NCBI GenBank assembly: GCA_963921345.3
Contig: CAWUFE020000007.1
Span: 4,087,878 to 4,151,877, forward strand
Source of the DNA: Hoeflea_A sp963921345
GTDB lineage: Bacteria > Pseudomonadota > Alphaproteobacteria > Rhizobiales > Rhizobiaceae
Reading direction: 5' to 3'
DNA length: 64,000 bases
The stretch's first letter is position 1, and the number at the start of each line of letters is the position of its first letter. This document shows, piece after piece, positions 43,882 to 52,521 of the stretch. The notes beneath the pieces are model-generated. The model made no database searches, had not been told where the DNA came from, and saw only the letters and a list, made by a program, of their open reading frames with translations. Both the position numbers and the translations under genes were made by a program.

Positions 43882-46287
43882 ATGTACGAATCTTGGCAAA
43901 TCAGTCAGTGGTCGGGTTCCGGAAACGGCCGTTATGGCGGCAGTTGGCGCAAGCCGGGCAACTGGTGCGATCCCGAACCCGTGTGCCCGCCGACTACCGG
44001 CAAAACCGATGGCTGGCCGTGGGTGGCCCAGACAACCGGCGCGACGGACCCCAACATCCCGTCGGAGTGCGAGACCGACGACAAAGACACCGGCGACGCC
44101 GGCTGGGCGCGGCCCGGTACGAACAGCTGGTCGCGCCCCGGCATCGACAGCTGGTCCTGGCCCGACGGCGATGGCTGCTGCTGCAGCTTCGACCATCATG
44201 GACCGTGGCAGGGAGGCGGCTTCGGCCACTACGGACCCTGGAAGTCCGGCTATGGAAATGGTTACGGCTCCGGCCATGGCTGGCCGGGTCACGGTCAGGC
44301 CCTTCCCTTTCCGTCCGAAGGATTTCTGACAAAACTCTACGGTCTGCTGGGCCATCTCCCCGGCGACGGCGTCGGTTCGCTCGGCGGCCTGCTGGGCGGA
44401 TTGCTGCCCGGCGGCCTCGGCAACCACCAAGATCCGAGCTGGCTCATCGAGTTCTACCGGGACAATCCCGAACAGCTCTTCCATCTCATGCGGTATTTCG
44501 CCAAATCGTTGGACAAGTTCAGCCCGTCGGCCCATTGGTGGAAGCCCGGTCACGACTACGGCGGCTTCGGCGACCACTATCCGAAACCCTGCATCGAGCC
44601 GCCGGAACTCGGCTTCAAGGTCTTCCGCCACAATCCGGACAGCGGCGATCTGGTTGACCTCAATGACGGCGTCGGCGATCCGGGACGCGGCAACGGCGAG
44701 CCCGGCCATCGTTACCCCTGGGCGCAGGAAGAGCACCAGAAAACGCTCTATGTCGGCGTCCTCAACGGCAATCCGAATCCCTTGCACATTTTGCCGGCGG
44801 CTTTGAGCCTGTTTACCGAGATCCCGTTTGCGCCGACGCTGCACTCGACCGGGCCGGAAATCTGGCGCTGGGTCGATTCATTCACTGCCGAGGTGGCCGT
44901 CCCGGGAGACAGTGCCCAGCAGGTGCTCGACCTGCCCGACCGGGGATACTGGGAAAAGGTGCTTGACGGCGACGACCTCGGCGGTGCGCTGGATGGCCAG
45001 GTCGGCGTTCGCGAGTTGTTTTCCTACCAAGGCTACCTTTACGCAACCACGTCGAACAACCTCGCTCCCCTGCTTCTGCAGGGTTCCCGTGAACCGGCGA
45101 TGATGATCCGCTCCAAGAGCGGCGACCCCGGGACGTGGGCGGAAGTGCCGCGCGGACCGGGTACGGACGACGACCCGTTCGACGATCCGACCAACACCTC
45201 GATCCGAACTCTCGAGGAGATCAACGGAATGCTCGTCGTCGGCACCGAAAAGGCTTCCGCGCTGCTCGGTCCCGAGGCCGGAGATCCCGAATTGTGGACC
45301 TTCGACGGCTCCAAATGGAAGCAGGTCGAAGGGGAGGTCGAAGGCTTTGCCATTTCCGAAATTCTCGGCCTGCGAGCCCCGAAGATTTATGGTTTGCAGG
45401 AGGGTGAAGCCGAGGCGTTTGGTTTCGATACCTTCGAACAGCCGTATTTCGGCAATTGGGATCGCGACGGCTACAACCTCTACACGGTGGCTCCAGCCAA
45501 ACCGGAGGACGACACCGGCGATCCGAACGCGCCCGAATTCAACGTCGCGCCGCTGCCGACGCCCGTTATCGTCGACATTACCCCGACCCATGTCCGCTAT
45601 GTCGGCCGGGGCCCCAACCTGGATGCCGGCGAGATTCCCGACTACATCATCGGCGAACCGGACGCCAACGGGCTCTATGCCGCCGACGATTTCGGCGACG
45701 TCTCGCCGTTCGACGACCTCGGCATCATCAAGATGTTCGAGTTCGATCCCAATCCGCGCGACGAGGAACCCGGCTATCTCTATTTCGGCACGGTGGACTA
45801 CCAGGACGGCGCGACCCTGATGCGATCGCAAAGACCCGACGATCCAATGAGCTGGGAGCTGATCACCGCCGACGGGTTCTTCTCCGAATTCGGCGCAGAA
45901 GCGGTCAACACGCCCGATTCGGGACTGGTGCCCCTGCTCAACGGCAATTTCTACATCTGGTCGGCCGCCGTCATGCAACGGGAGAAGAAACTCCTCACTG
46001 AAACGTTGGACGATCCGAACAAAGATCCTGGGCTCGAAGACAGCACGCTCTACATCGGCACTTTCAACGGCCTCAACGGCTCCGGCCAGATCCTCAAATC
46101 GAACGACGGCGTCAATTTCGAATATGTGACCCAGGATGCCTTCGGCGAAGACAACATCTACGGCTTCCGGTCGATGGAAGTCATCCGCGACGAGGTGTTT
46201 TTCGGCGGCGCGTCGCCGATCACCACACCGGATCCGACGTCCTTTCCCTACGTGCCGGAAGGCGCCTTCGCGTTCGATCTCATCTGA
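43882..46287 (+). CDS. large Gly/Trp-rich protein with propeller-like repeats, unknown function
   Basis: 801 residues; the ATG at 43882 follows GGAGGA. I do not recognise a family. Residues 1-150 are low-complexity, rich in Gly, Trp, Pro and Asp, with a Cys triplet (DGDGCCCSFDHHG). The segment LGGLLGGLLPGGLG follows. From about 300 on, strands of the form LYVGVLNGNPN, LVVGTEKAS, YLYFGTVDYQDGATLMRS and LYIGTFNGLNGSGQILKS recur, as in beta-propeller blades. It is very acidic, suggesting calcium binding. There is no signal peptide, so if it is on the surface it must use type I or another leaderless export. Head-to-head with an ABC/HlyD operon, which is only circumstantial. Confidence 0.85.
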   Translation: MYESWQISQWSGSGNGRYGGSWRKPGNWCDPEPVCPPTTGKTDGWPWVAQTTGATDPNIPSECETDDKDTGDAGWARPGTNSWSRPGIDSWSWPDGDGCCCSFDHHGPWQGGGFGHYGPWKSGYGNGYGSGHGWPGHGQALPFPSEGFLTKLYGLLGHLPGDGVGSLGGLLGGLLPGGLGNHQDPSWLIEFYRDNPEQLFHLMRYFAKSLDKFSPSAHWWKPGHDYGGFGDHYPKPCIEPPELGFKVFRHNPDSGDLVDLNDGVGDPGRGNGEPGHRYPWAQEEHQKTLYVGVLNGNPNPLHILPAALSLFTEIPFAPTLHSTGPEIWRWVDSFTAEVAVPGDSAQQVLDLPDRGYWEKVLDGDDLGGALDGQVGVRELFSYQGYLYATTSNNLAPLLLQGSREPAMMIRSKSGDPGTWAEVPRGPGTDDDPFDDPTNTSIRTLEEINGMLVVGTEKASALLGPEAGDPELWTFDGSKWKQVEGEVEGFAISEILGLRAPKIYGLQEGEAEAFGFDTFEQPYFGNWDRDGYNLYTVAPAKPEDDTGDPNAPEFNVAPLPTPVIVDITPTHVRYVGRGPNLDAGEIPDYIIGEPDANGLYAADDFGDVSPFDDLGIIKMFEFDPNPRDEEPGYLYFGTVDYQDGATLMRSQRPDDPMSWELITADGFFSEFGAEAVNTPDSGLVPLLNGNFYIWSAAVMQREKKLLTETLDDPNKDPGLEDSTLYIGTFNGLNGSGQILKSNDGVNFEYVTQDAFGEDNIYGFRSMEVIRDEVFFGGASPITTPDPTSFPYVPEGAFAFDLI

Positions 46288-46304
46288 AGCGCAAACGACG
46301 CACT

Positions 46305-46328
46305 CTCCCGGAAACGATGCCGGGGGAG
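46305..46328. terminator. hairpin between convergent genes
   Basis: CTCCCGG near 46305-46311 pairs with CCGGGGGAG (46320-46328), one bulged G, between the large unknown gene and the IclR gene. No T-tract. Confidence 0.35.
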
Positions 46329-46341
46329 CGCCGGCCGGCAC

Positions 46342-47139
46342 TCATCCGCTGGCGACCCTCACCAGGTCCATACCGCTGCCGGACAGTTTCGCCGAGAGCT
46401 CGCCGGCGCTATCGATCAGCTTCTGGCGATACCGGTCGTAGTTTCTTGCCGCATCTTTCTTCGGAGCGATCAGGCACAATGTAGCGATACAGTGTTCGTT
46501 CTCGTCGAAAACCGGCGCAGCAAAGCAATGGGTGAAATTGTCCGCGACGCTGTCGAAAGAAAAGAAGCCGTCCCGCTGCGCCCTTCTGGTCTCCTCGATG
46601 AAGACACCGGGTTCCAGATAGGACCCATCCGGCAGAGTAAAGTCGGGTTCGGGAATGAAGGCGCCGATTTCGGCGTCCGACAAATGGGTCGCCAGAAGCC
46701 GGCCGGAAGCCGTCCAGGGAATCGGAATGCGTTCTCCGACATCGGAACTGATGCGAAACTGGCGAATGCCTTCCTTCATCAGGACGACCGTATATTTGTT
46801 CCCGTCCAGCATGCAGAGCTGGGACGTCTCACGCGTGTCGTGCGACAGTTGTTCGAGATAAGGCTGGGCTTCGCGCGCCAGATCGAAATTGGCCAGATAG
46901 GCCGTCCCCCAGAAATGCAGTTTCCTGCCGAGGAAAACCCGTCCCTCATTGTCGGTGTATTCGAGAATGTTCTGCTCGATCAGCAGCCCGATGATCTCGT
47001 AGATCGACGATTTCGGCGCCCCCATGCCCACGGCGATTTCATTGGGTTTCAAGGGCCCCTTTCGGACGCGCAGGTAATCGAGAATGGCAAACGCCCGATC
47101 CAGCCCCCGCGCCCGCCCGCTTTTTTTGGTTTCGGTCAT
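46342..47139 (-). CDS. IclR-family transcriptional regulator
   Basis: 265 residues: an N-terminal winged helix (ARGLDRAFAILDYLRVRKGPL, KPNEIAVGMGAPKSSIYEII) and a C-terminal GAF-like effector domain (HFWGTAYLANF onward, GERIPIPWTASGRLLATHL). The start is ATG 47139, or GTG three bases upstream. It is the last gene after the amino-acid ABC operon and RidA. Together with the palindrome at 50617 it probably controls this locus and the divergent aldolase gene. Confidence 0.9.
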   Translation of the reverse strand: MTETKKSGRARGLDRAFAILDYLRVRKGPLKPNEIAVGMGAPKSSIYEIIGLLIEQNILEYTDNEGRVFLGRKLHFWGTAYLANFDLAREAQPYLEQLSHDTRETSQLCMLDGNKYTVVLMKEGIRQFRISSDVGERIPIPWTASGRLLATHLSDAEIGAFIPEPDFTLPDGSYLEPGVFIEETRRAQRDGFFSFDSVADNFTHCFAAPVFDENEHCIATLCLIAPKKDAARNYDRYRQKLIDSAGELSAKLSGSGMDLVRVASG

Positions 47140-47197
47140 CACGATCTTTCTCGAGCTCGCGCCGACGACTTACCGCGCGACAAATGGACGGGCCGAT

Positions 47198-47584
47198 TTA
47201 TGTCTTGCGATACGCGATACAGTCAACCTCGACCTTGCAGTCGACCATCATGGTCGCCTGAACGCAGGCACGCGCCGGAGGGTTATCTCCGAAATATTCG
47301 GCGAAAATGGCGTTGAACGTCCAGAAATCCCGGGGGTCGTCTAGCCAGACCCCAATCCGCATGATGTCGGAGGGTGCATATCCCGCCTCTTCAACAATCA
47401 ACAGCATGTTCCTGATGGCCTTGTGCGACTGGGGCGTGATTCCGCCCTCGATGACTTCGCCATTCTCCATGGCAACCTGTCCGGACACGTAGAGCCAGCC
47501 ATCGGCTTCCGTCGCTCGCGCGAACGGAAGCGTCCGTTCGCCGCTGCCCCTGCCACCTTCCACGCCATACCGTTTGATCGTCAT
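47198..47584 (-). CDS. RidA-family protein
   Basis: 128 residues with GWLYVSGQVAMENGEVIEGG, QSHKAIRNMLLIVEEAG, and PARACVQATMMVDCKVEVDCIA; the Arg of PPARA is the one that holds the imine substrate carboxylate in true RidA proteins. These enzymes hydrolyse reactive enamine/imine products of PLP enzymes such as threonine dehydratases. This fits the PLP-dependent aldolase encoded divergently. GGGAGAAAGC precedes the ATG. Confidence 0.9.
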   Translation of the reverse strand: MTIKRYGVEGGRGSGERTLPFARATEADGWLYVSGQVAMENGEVIEGGITPQSHKAIRNMLLIVEEAGYAPSDIMRIGVWLDDPRDFWTFNAIFAEYFGDNPPARACVQATMMVDCKVEVDCIAYRKT

Positions 47585-47600
47585 TGCTTTCTCCCGCGCA

Positions 47601-48368
47601 TCAAAACTTCGAACTCTTGAGAAAGGCCGCGAGTCGTTCCGATTCGGGCCTCTTGAATATGCGTTCCGGCGACCCGGCTTCGGCGATTCTGCCTTCGTGC
47701 ATGAACACAACGGTGCTGGAAACGTCGTAGGCGAACTGCATCTCATGCGTGACCAGCAGCATCGTCATGCCGTCGCCGGCGAGATCCCGGACGACGTTGA
47801 GGACTTCGTTGACAAGTTCCGGATCGAGCGCCGACGTCACCTCGTCGAACAGCATGAGCTTCGGATTCATGGCAATGGCCCGCGCGATGGCGACCCGTTG
47901 CTGCTGGCCGCCGGACAACTGACCGGGATAGTGATCCCTGCGTTCGAGAAGGCCGACGCGTTCGAGCCAGGTCTCGGCGATGCTTCGTGCCTCGTCCCTG
48001 AGCATTCCCTTCACCTTGATCAGGCCGAGCATGACATTCCGGACAGCTGTCATGTGCGGAAACAGGTTGAATTGCTGGAACGCCATTCCTGTCATCGCCC
48101 TCTGGGTGGCGATCTCCTTCTCCGGCAGCCTGACCCGTCGGCCGCGACGATGGGCATAGCCGATCTGCTGGCCGTCGATGGCGATATCACCTTCCTCGAA
48201 CTCCTCCAGCAGGTTCACGCAGCGCAACAAGGTGGTTTTGCCCGATCCGCTCGAGCCGATCAGGCTGAAGACGTCCCCCTTGTTGACGGTCAGGTCGACC
48301 CCTTTCAGGACTTCGAGGTCACCGAACCGTTTGTGCAGATTGTCTATTTTCAGAAGTGGCTGGCGCAT
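47601..48368 (-). CDS. polar amino-acid ABC transporter ATPase
   Basis: 255 residues with Walker A GSSGSGKTTLLRCVNLLE, Q-loop AFQQFNLFPHMT, signature QLSGGQQQRVAIARAI, and Walker B LMLFDEVTSALDPE; the insertion GYAHRRGRRVRLPEKEI is like HisP/OccP. A GTG at 48383, two bases after the permease stop, is the alternative start. Co-operon with two permeases and the binding protein. Confidence 0.94.
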   Translation of the reverse strand: MRQPLLKIDNLHKRFGDLEVLKGVDLTVNKGDVFSLIGSSGSGKTTLLRCVNLLEEFEEGDIAIDGQQIGYAHRRGRRVRLPEKEIATQRAMTGMAFQQFNLFPHMTAVRNVMLGLIKVKGMLRDEARSIAETWLERVGLLERRDHYPGQLSGGQQQRVAIARAIAMNPKLMLFDEVTSALDPELVNEVLNVVRDLAGDGMTMLLVTHEMQFAYDVSSTVVFMHEGRIAEAGSPERIFKRPESERLAAFLKSSKF

Positions 48369-48384
48369 GGACTCGAGCAACACC

Positions 48385-49047
48385 CTAGTTTGGAATCGCG
48401 ACTTTTCGTTCGACGTAACGGCCGGCTTTCTCGATCGCGAAATTGATGACGAAATAGAGGAAGCCCGCGAAGAAATAGAACTCCAGGCTGAGGAAGTTCC
48501 TGGAGATCACCTGCTGGATCGACAGAAGCAGTTCGACGACCCCGATGATCGAAAGAAGCGTCGATGCCTTGACGATTTCCGTGGCCGTGTTGACCCAGGT
48601 GGGCAGGATCTGGCGCAGCGCCTGAGGCAGCAGGATATAGACGAACACCTGGCGGAACGTCATTCCGATGGACTTGGCCGCCTCGGTCTGGCCGGCCGGG
48701 ATCGCCTGCAGCGCACCGCGCACGATCTCGCCGATATGCGAACTGCAGAACAGCGCCAGTGCAAAGGTGCCGGCCTGAAACGCCGTCAGGTCGACGCCCA
48801 CGACCGACAGAATGTAGAAACAGGCGAGTATGAGCACGAAGACCGGCGTTCCGCGCAGGAAATCCGTATAGAGACGCACCGGAAACCGGACCGGCCAGCT
48901 TCCGTAGGTAAGCAGCAAGCCGACGGCGACGCCGAGCAACGACCCGCTGACGATGGCCAGCAGCGAGATGAGGATCGTATTGCCGAGGCCGGCGGCAATC
49001 GCCCATCGCGACATCCAGGCATCGACCACAAAGCTGGTGAGTTCCAT
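48385..49047 (-). CDS. polar amino-acid ABC transporter permease
   Basis: 220 residues with five helices expected. It carries the HisM/QM-type loop QTEAAKSIGMTFRQVFVYILLPQALRQ, and LRGTPVFVLI is the family motif in the first cytoplasmic part. Preceded ten bases earlier by the partner permease gene. Confidence 0.93.
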   Translation of the reverse strand: MELTSFVVDAWMSRWAIAAGLGNTILISLLAIVSGSLLGVAVGLLLTYGSWPVRFPVRLYTDFLRGTPVFVLILACFYILSVVGVDLTAFQAGTFALALFCSSHIGEIVRGALQAIPAGQTEAAKSIGMTFRQVFVYILLPQALRQILPTWVNTATEIVKASTLLSIIGVVELLLSIQQVISRNFLSLEFYFFAGFLYFVINFAIEKAGRYVERKVAIPN

Positions 49048-49057
49048 GCGCCGCCTC

Positions 49058-49720
49058 CTATCTGGGAATGGCCAGTTTCTGTTCGAGCAGGCGCAGGCCG
49101 GCAGCGATCAGGTAACAGGTGGCGACATACATCAGACTGGCCACGAGCCAGGTCTCGACGACCCGGAACGTCTCCACGTTGATCTTGCGGGCATAGTAGG
49201 TGAGCTCCGGAACGGCGATCGCCGCGGCGAGCGACGTGTCCTTGAACAGCGATATGAAGTTGTTGCCGAGCGACGGCAGGACGTTGCGCACCATGACCGG
49301 AACGATCAGGTAGCGCCGGGCCTGGAACTCCGTCAATCCGATCGCCAGGCCGGCTTCGCGCAATCCTGTCGGCAGCGCCATCAGACCGGCACGAAACACC
49401 TCCGTCAGGTAGGCGCCGGAATAGATGGCCAGCGTCAAAATGAAGGACTCGATCTTGCCCAGCCGGATTCCCCACTGCGGCAGGGCGAAATAGGTGAACA
49501 GGATCAGCACCAGGATCGGCGTGTTCCGGATGGCGGCGACATAGGCTGCCGCCGCCCCGCGCAGGAAGCGGTTTTTCGAAACCATGCCGAAGGCGGCGAG
49601 AAGCCCGATCACGCAGCCGATGGCGATCGAAACCACTGCCAGCAGCAGGCCCAGACCCAGGCCCGACAGCAGCAGATCGAAGTCTCGCCAGACCGCGTCA
49701 AAATTGAAATCGTAGTCCAC
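49058..49720 (-). CDS. polar amino-acid ABC transporter permease
   Basis: 220 residues, the second permease. Motifs are IRNTPILVLILFTYF and LREAGLAIGLTEFQARRYLIVPV (EAA-like loop). It follows the binding-protein gene by 27 bp and forms the heterodimeric channel with the permease at 48385. Confidence 0.93.
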   Translation of the reverse strand: MDYDFNFDAVWRDFDLLLSGLGLGLLLAVVSIAIGCVIGLLAAFGMVSKNRFLRGAAAAYVAAIRNTPILVLILFTYFALPQWGIRLGKIESFILTLAIYSGAYLTEVFRAGLMALPTGLREAGLAIGLTEFQARRYLIVPVMVRNVLPSLGNNFISLFKDTSLAAAIAVPELTYYARKINVETFRVVETWLVASLMYVATCYLIAAGLRLLEQKLAIPR

Positions 49721-49747
49721 GTCCCGCGGCCTTCCCCGGCAGGTTCG

Positions 49748-50593
49748 TTACTTGTATTCGACCGGAAAGCCGATTCGCGGCGGCGCCAGGTCGACCCCGA
49801 ACCACTTCTTGAACGACGCGGCGTAGGCGTTGAACTCGACGCCGGTCATGGCCTCGTGGAACACCGAATTGACGAAGTTCAGCCATCGTTGATCGCCTGG
49901 TTTGACGGCACAGCTGTAGCTCTGCGGGTTCCAGCCACATCCGGCATCGCGGTACCGCCCCGGCGACTGCAGCATGAACCAGTTCAGCGACGACTGATCG
50001 GTGGCGGCGGCATCGGCCCGGCCCGAATTGAGCGCCTGATACATCAGGTCCACGCTCTCGTACTGATCGACCGCAGCCTGCGGCAACGCGGCATGCACCA
50101 TGTCTTCTGCATAGACGTTCTGCAGCACCGAGACCGTGACGTCGTCGCCCGCCGCCAACAGCGCTTCGTGGTCCTTATAGCGACTCTTCTCCAGCAGCAG
50201 CAGCCCGACGCCCTCGCGATAATACGGGATGGTGAATTCCACCTGCTGGGCGCGGCCGGCGGTGACCGTCATGAACTGGCAGGCGATATCGACCTTGTCG
50301 GTCGCCAGGTTCGGAATGCGGGCGTCGCCGGACTGGATGACGAATTCAATCCGGTCCAGATCGTCGAACAGACCCTTGGCCACCAGCCGGGCCATGTCGA
50401 TATCGAAGCCGACCAGATTGCCGTCGGCATCCTTGAAGTGCCACGGCGCGTTGGTGCTGCCGGTCCCGACAATCAACTTGCCGCGGTCGAGCACCTGCTG
50501 AAGCCGGTCGTTCTCCTGAGCTGACGCGCCCGCTGCAAGAGCGAACATCGAAACGGCCGTTACAGCCGCCGGTATGGACATCTTGTGCCACAT
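49748..50593 (-). CDS. polar amino-acid ABC transporter binding protein (SBP family 3)
   Basis: 281 residues with a signal peptide (PAAVTAVSMFALAAGASAQ) and family 3 features: LDRGKLIVGTGSTNAPWHFKD, GNLVGFDIDMARLVAKG, and the hinge strand VDIACQFMTVTAGRAQQVEF. The ligand would be a polar amino acid. Linkage to a D-threonine-aldolase-type enzyme and RidA suggests a hydroxy amino acid, which is inference. First gene of the operon, divergent from that enzyme. Confidence 0.93.
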   Translation of the reverse strand: MWHKMSIPAAVTAVSMFALAAGASAQENDRLQQVLDRGKLIVGTGSTNAPWHFKDADGNLVGFDIDMARLVAKGLFDDLDRIEFVIQSGDARIPNLATDKVDIACQFMTVTAGRAQQVEFTIPYYREGVGLLLLEKSRYKDHEALLAAGDDVTVSVLQNVYAEDMVHAALPQAAVDQYESVDLMYQALNSGRADAAATDQSSLNWFMLQSPGRYRDAGCGWNPQSYSCAVKPGDQRWLNFVNSVFHEAMTGVEFNAYAASFKKWFGVDLAPPRIGFPVEYK

Positions 50594-50616
50594 GGGAACC
50601 TCCCTTGGATCATCAT

Positions 50617-50632
50617 TTCCGCTATACCGGAA
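50617..50632. promoter_or_regulatory. 16-bp palindrome in the divergent promoter, candidate IclR site
   Basis: TTCCG (50617-50621) and CGGAA (50628-50632) flank CTATAC; 14 of 16 positions are symmetric. A larger inverted pair, CCGCTAT and ATAGCGG, spans 50619-50650. It lies between the binding-protein and aldolase genes, where IclR should act. Confidence 0.5.
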
Positions 50633-50783
50633 TTATTTACAAAATAGCGGACTCATGCAATAGTCAACTCGAGATGGCCTGTCAAGCATCGCTGCCGCAA
50701 TGCCGGGCTGGTCTTGCAGGTTCGGTTCAGCGATATTTTGGATTTCTGCTGCCCGAGCAGAATCGCACCGGGAGACAAATCTT

Positions 50784-51827
50784 ATGGAGACACCGGCTGT
50801 TCTGATCGACCTGAGGGTCGTCAGCGAGAACATCACCCGCTTTCAGGACTATTGTGACAAACAGGGCGTCGAGGTGCGCCCGCACATCAAGACGCACAAG
50901 ATTCCCGAAATCGCGCAAATGCAGCTCGACGCGGGAGCGGTCGGCATTACCTGCCAGAAAATCGGCGAGGCCGAGGTCATGGCCGCCGCCGGAATCGACA
51001 ACATCCTGATTACCTACAACATCATCGGACCGGAAAAGCTTCAGCGCCTGCTGAAACTGGCGAAAACCTGCCGGTTGTCGGTGACGGCCGACAATCGACA
51101 TACGGTCTCGGGCCTGTCGGACACATTTGCAGCGGGAGCATCGCCCCTGACCGTTCTGGTCGAGTGCGACACCGGCGCCGGGCGTTGCGGCGTGCAGACC
51201 CCGCAGCAGGCGCTGGACCTTGCACTAACGATCGACCGGGCGCCGGGCCTCGCTTTCGGCGGCCTGATGACCTATCCGCCGATGACCGACCCGGCGCCGG
51301 TTCAGGCCTGGCTGTCGCAGGCGCGCGATCTGATCGAGGAGGCGGGATTGTCCTGCGCGACGGTCAGCAGCGGCGGGTCCCCCAACATGTGGCGCGTCGA
51401 GGACGTTCCGATCGCCACCGAACACCGCATCGGAACCTATGTGTACAACGATCGGTCGCTGATCGAAGCGGGCGTGTGCACCGCCGAGGACTGCGCCCTC
51501 ACCGTCGTCGCGACGGTGGTCAGCCGACCGACGCGGGACCGGGCAATCATCGATGCGGGATCGAAGGTCCTGACGTCCGATCTTCTCGGCCTGTCGGGTC
51601 ACGGACTGATTGTCGGCCGGCCCGAGGCCGCCATCGTCGGGCTCAGCGAGGAACACGGCATCGTCGACCTTTCCGCCAGCGACTGGCAGCCGGAGATCGG
51701 CGACCGCATCGCCATCGTCCCGAACCACGCCTGCGTCGTCTCCAACATGGTGGACGAGGTCGTCGTCAAACGGCCTGACGGAATTGTGGAAGCGGTGCCG
51801 GTTGCGGCGCGGGGCAAGGTAGCTTGA
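50784..51827 (+). CDS. D-threonine aldolase/D-serine dehydratase-like PLP enzyme
   Basis: 347 residues, fold type III (alanine-racemase-like barrel). The PLP Lys36 is in RPHIKTHKIPE. The C-terminal metal site PNHACVVSNM provides the His and Cys ligands conserved in metal-dependent D-threonine aldolases and D-serine dehydratases. These enzymes split or dehydrate D-3-hydroxy amino acids. Start at 50784 after GGGAGA. The divergent ABC operon would import the substrate and RidA would remove imine by-products. Confidence 0.88.
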   Translation: METPAVLIDLRVVSENITRFQDYCDKQGVEVRPHIKTHKIPEIAQMQLDAGAVGITCQKIGEAEVMAAAGIDNILITYNIIGPEKLQRLLKLAKTCRLSVTADNRHTVSGLSDTFAAGASPLTVLVECDTGAGRCGVQTPQQALDLALTIDRAPGLAFGGLMTYPPMTDPAPVQAWLSQARDLIEEAGLSCATVSSGGSPNMWRVEDVPIATEHRIGTYVYNDRSLIEAGVCTAEDCALTVVATVVSRPTRDRAIIDAGSKVLTSDLLGLSGHGLIVGRPEAAIVGLSEEHGIVDLSASDWQPEIGDRIAIVPNHACVVSNMVDEVVVKRPDGIVEAVPVAARGKVA

Positions 51828-51834
51828 TCGCCGG

Positions 51835-52019
51835 ACGATACCCGTCGACTTCGAATTCTGCCGATATCGACCTCCAGATTTCCTCCGCTTGGCAATGCTG
51901 TCGAAATCGCCGAATAAGCCATCGAGATACCGATCGGCCAGTTCGGCACTTCATGCTTGGGTTGGATGGATGTCGGTCACGGCCGCCTTTGCCCAGCGTG
52001 ACAGAAAGGAAGTCCTCAT
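51835..52019 (-). pseudogene. ParE-type toxin relic
   Basis: The ATG at 52019 overlaps the antitoxin stop (ATGA). The reading begins MRTSFLSRWAKAAVTDI, then shifts frame to ADRYLDGLFGDFDSIAKR and again to EEIWRSISAEFEVDGYR. Joined, these match the RelE/ParE toxin pattern (LSR...DL..I..Y....G..QADRYLDGLF..F..IA). At least two frameshifts and a missing segment between the first two blocks make it non-functional. Confidence 0.75.
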
Positions 52020-52300
52020 TTACCGATGCGATTGGCTGCCAGTGCCTTGATATCGTCGGCGCTTGTATCTTCGAACTTCGATCGGGGTACAGCAAACGCG
52101 GCTCGTAGTTCGGCCTTGATCGCTTCGAACGCTGCCCGCTCACGAACCGCCTTGTCCCTCCGGATTAGGTCGCGGACATCCTCACTCACGCTCTCATAGT
52201 CTCCTTATTCCATCATCCACTCGACATGCTCCCGCAATCCGCCGCTGATGCGGACACTCACACTCAAGGATTTCGCGCGATTTGCCGGTTCGCTGCTCAT
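52016..52300 (-). pseudogene. ParD/CopG-type antitoxin gene with an internal stop
   Basis: The ATG at 52300 opens MSSEPANRAKSLSVSVRISG, then GLREHVEWMME, then TAA at 52207-52205. The same frame continues GDYESVSEDVRDLIRRDKAV and ends with RIGK at 52016. The ribbon-helix-helix and the linker E-Q-G-x-Y-x-S-x-S-E-x-V-R-x-L are of the ParD family. The stop probably replaced a Gln codon (CAA to TAA). A dead antitoxin next to a dead toxin is what decay of a TA module should give. Confidence 0.78.
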
Positions 52301-52521
52301 GTGCACATAATGGTCGATTTCGTCGACGCTCGTAAATACCGCGAGCTAATTGCGCGTTCCGCGCAGCCCGAGAGAACAACGACATTTGAACGTCGCAAGC
52401 ACCGTTGATACAAGGTCAGGCGACGCTATTTCGCGCAAACCAACGTGCCAAACAAACTGTTGTCCGATCAATTGGACGGCGCGGCCGTCTCACCGGCCCA
52501 TCGATGGAGGACCCCAGCCCC

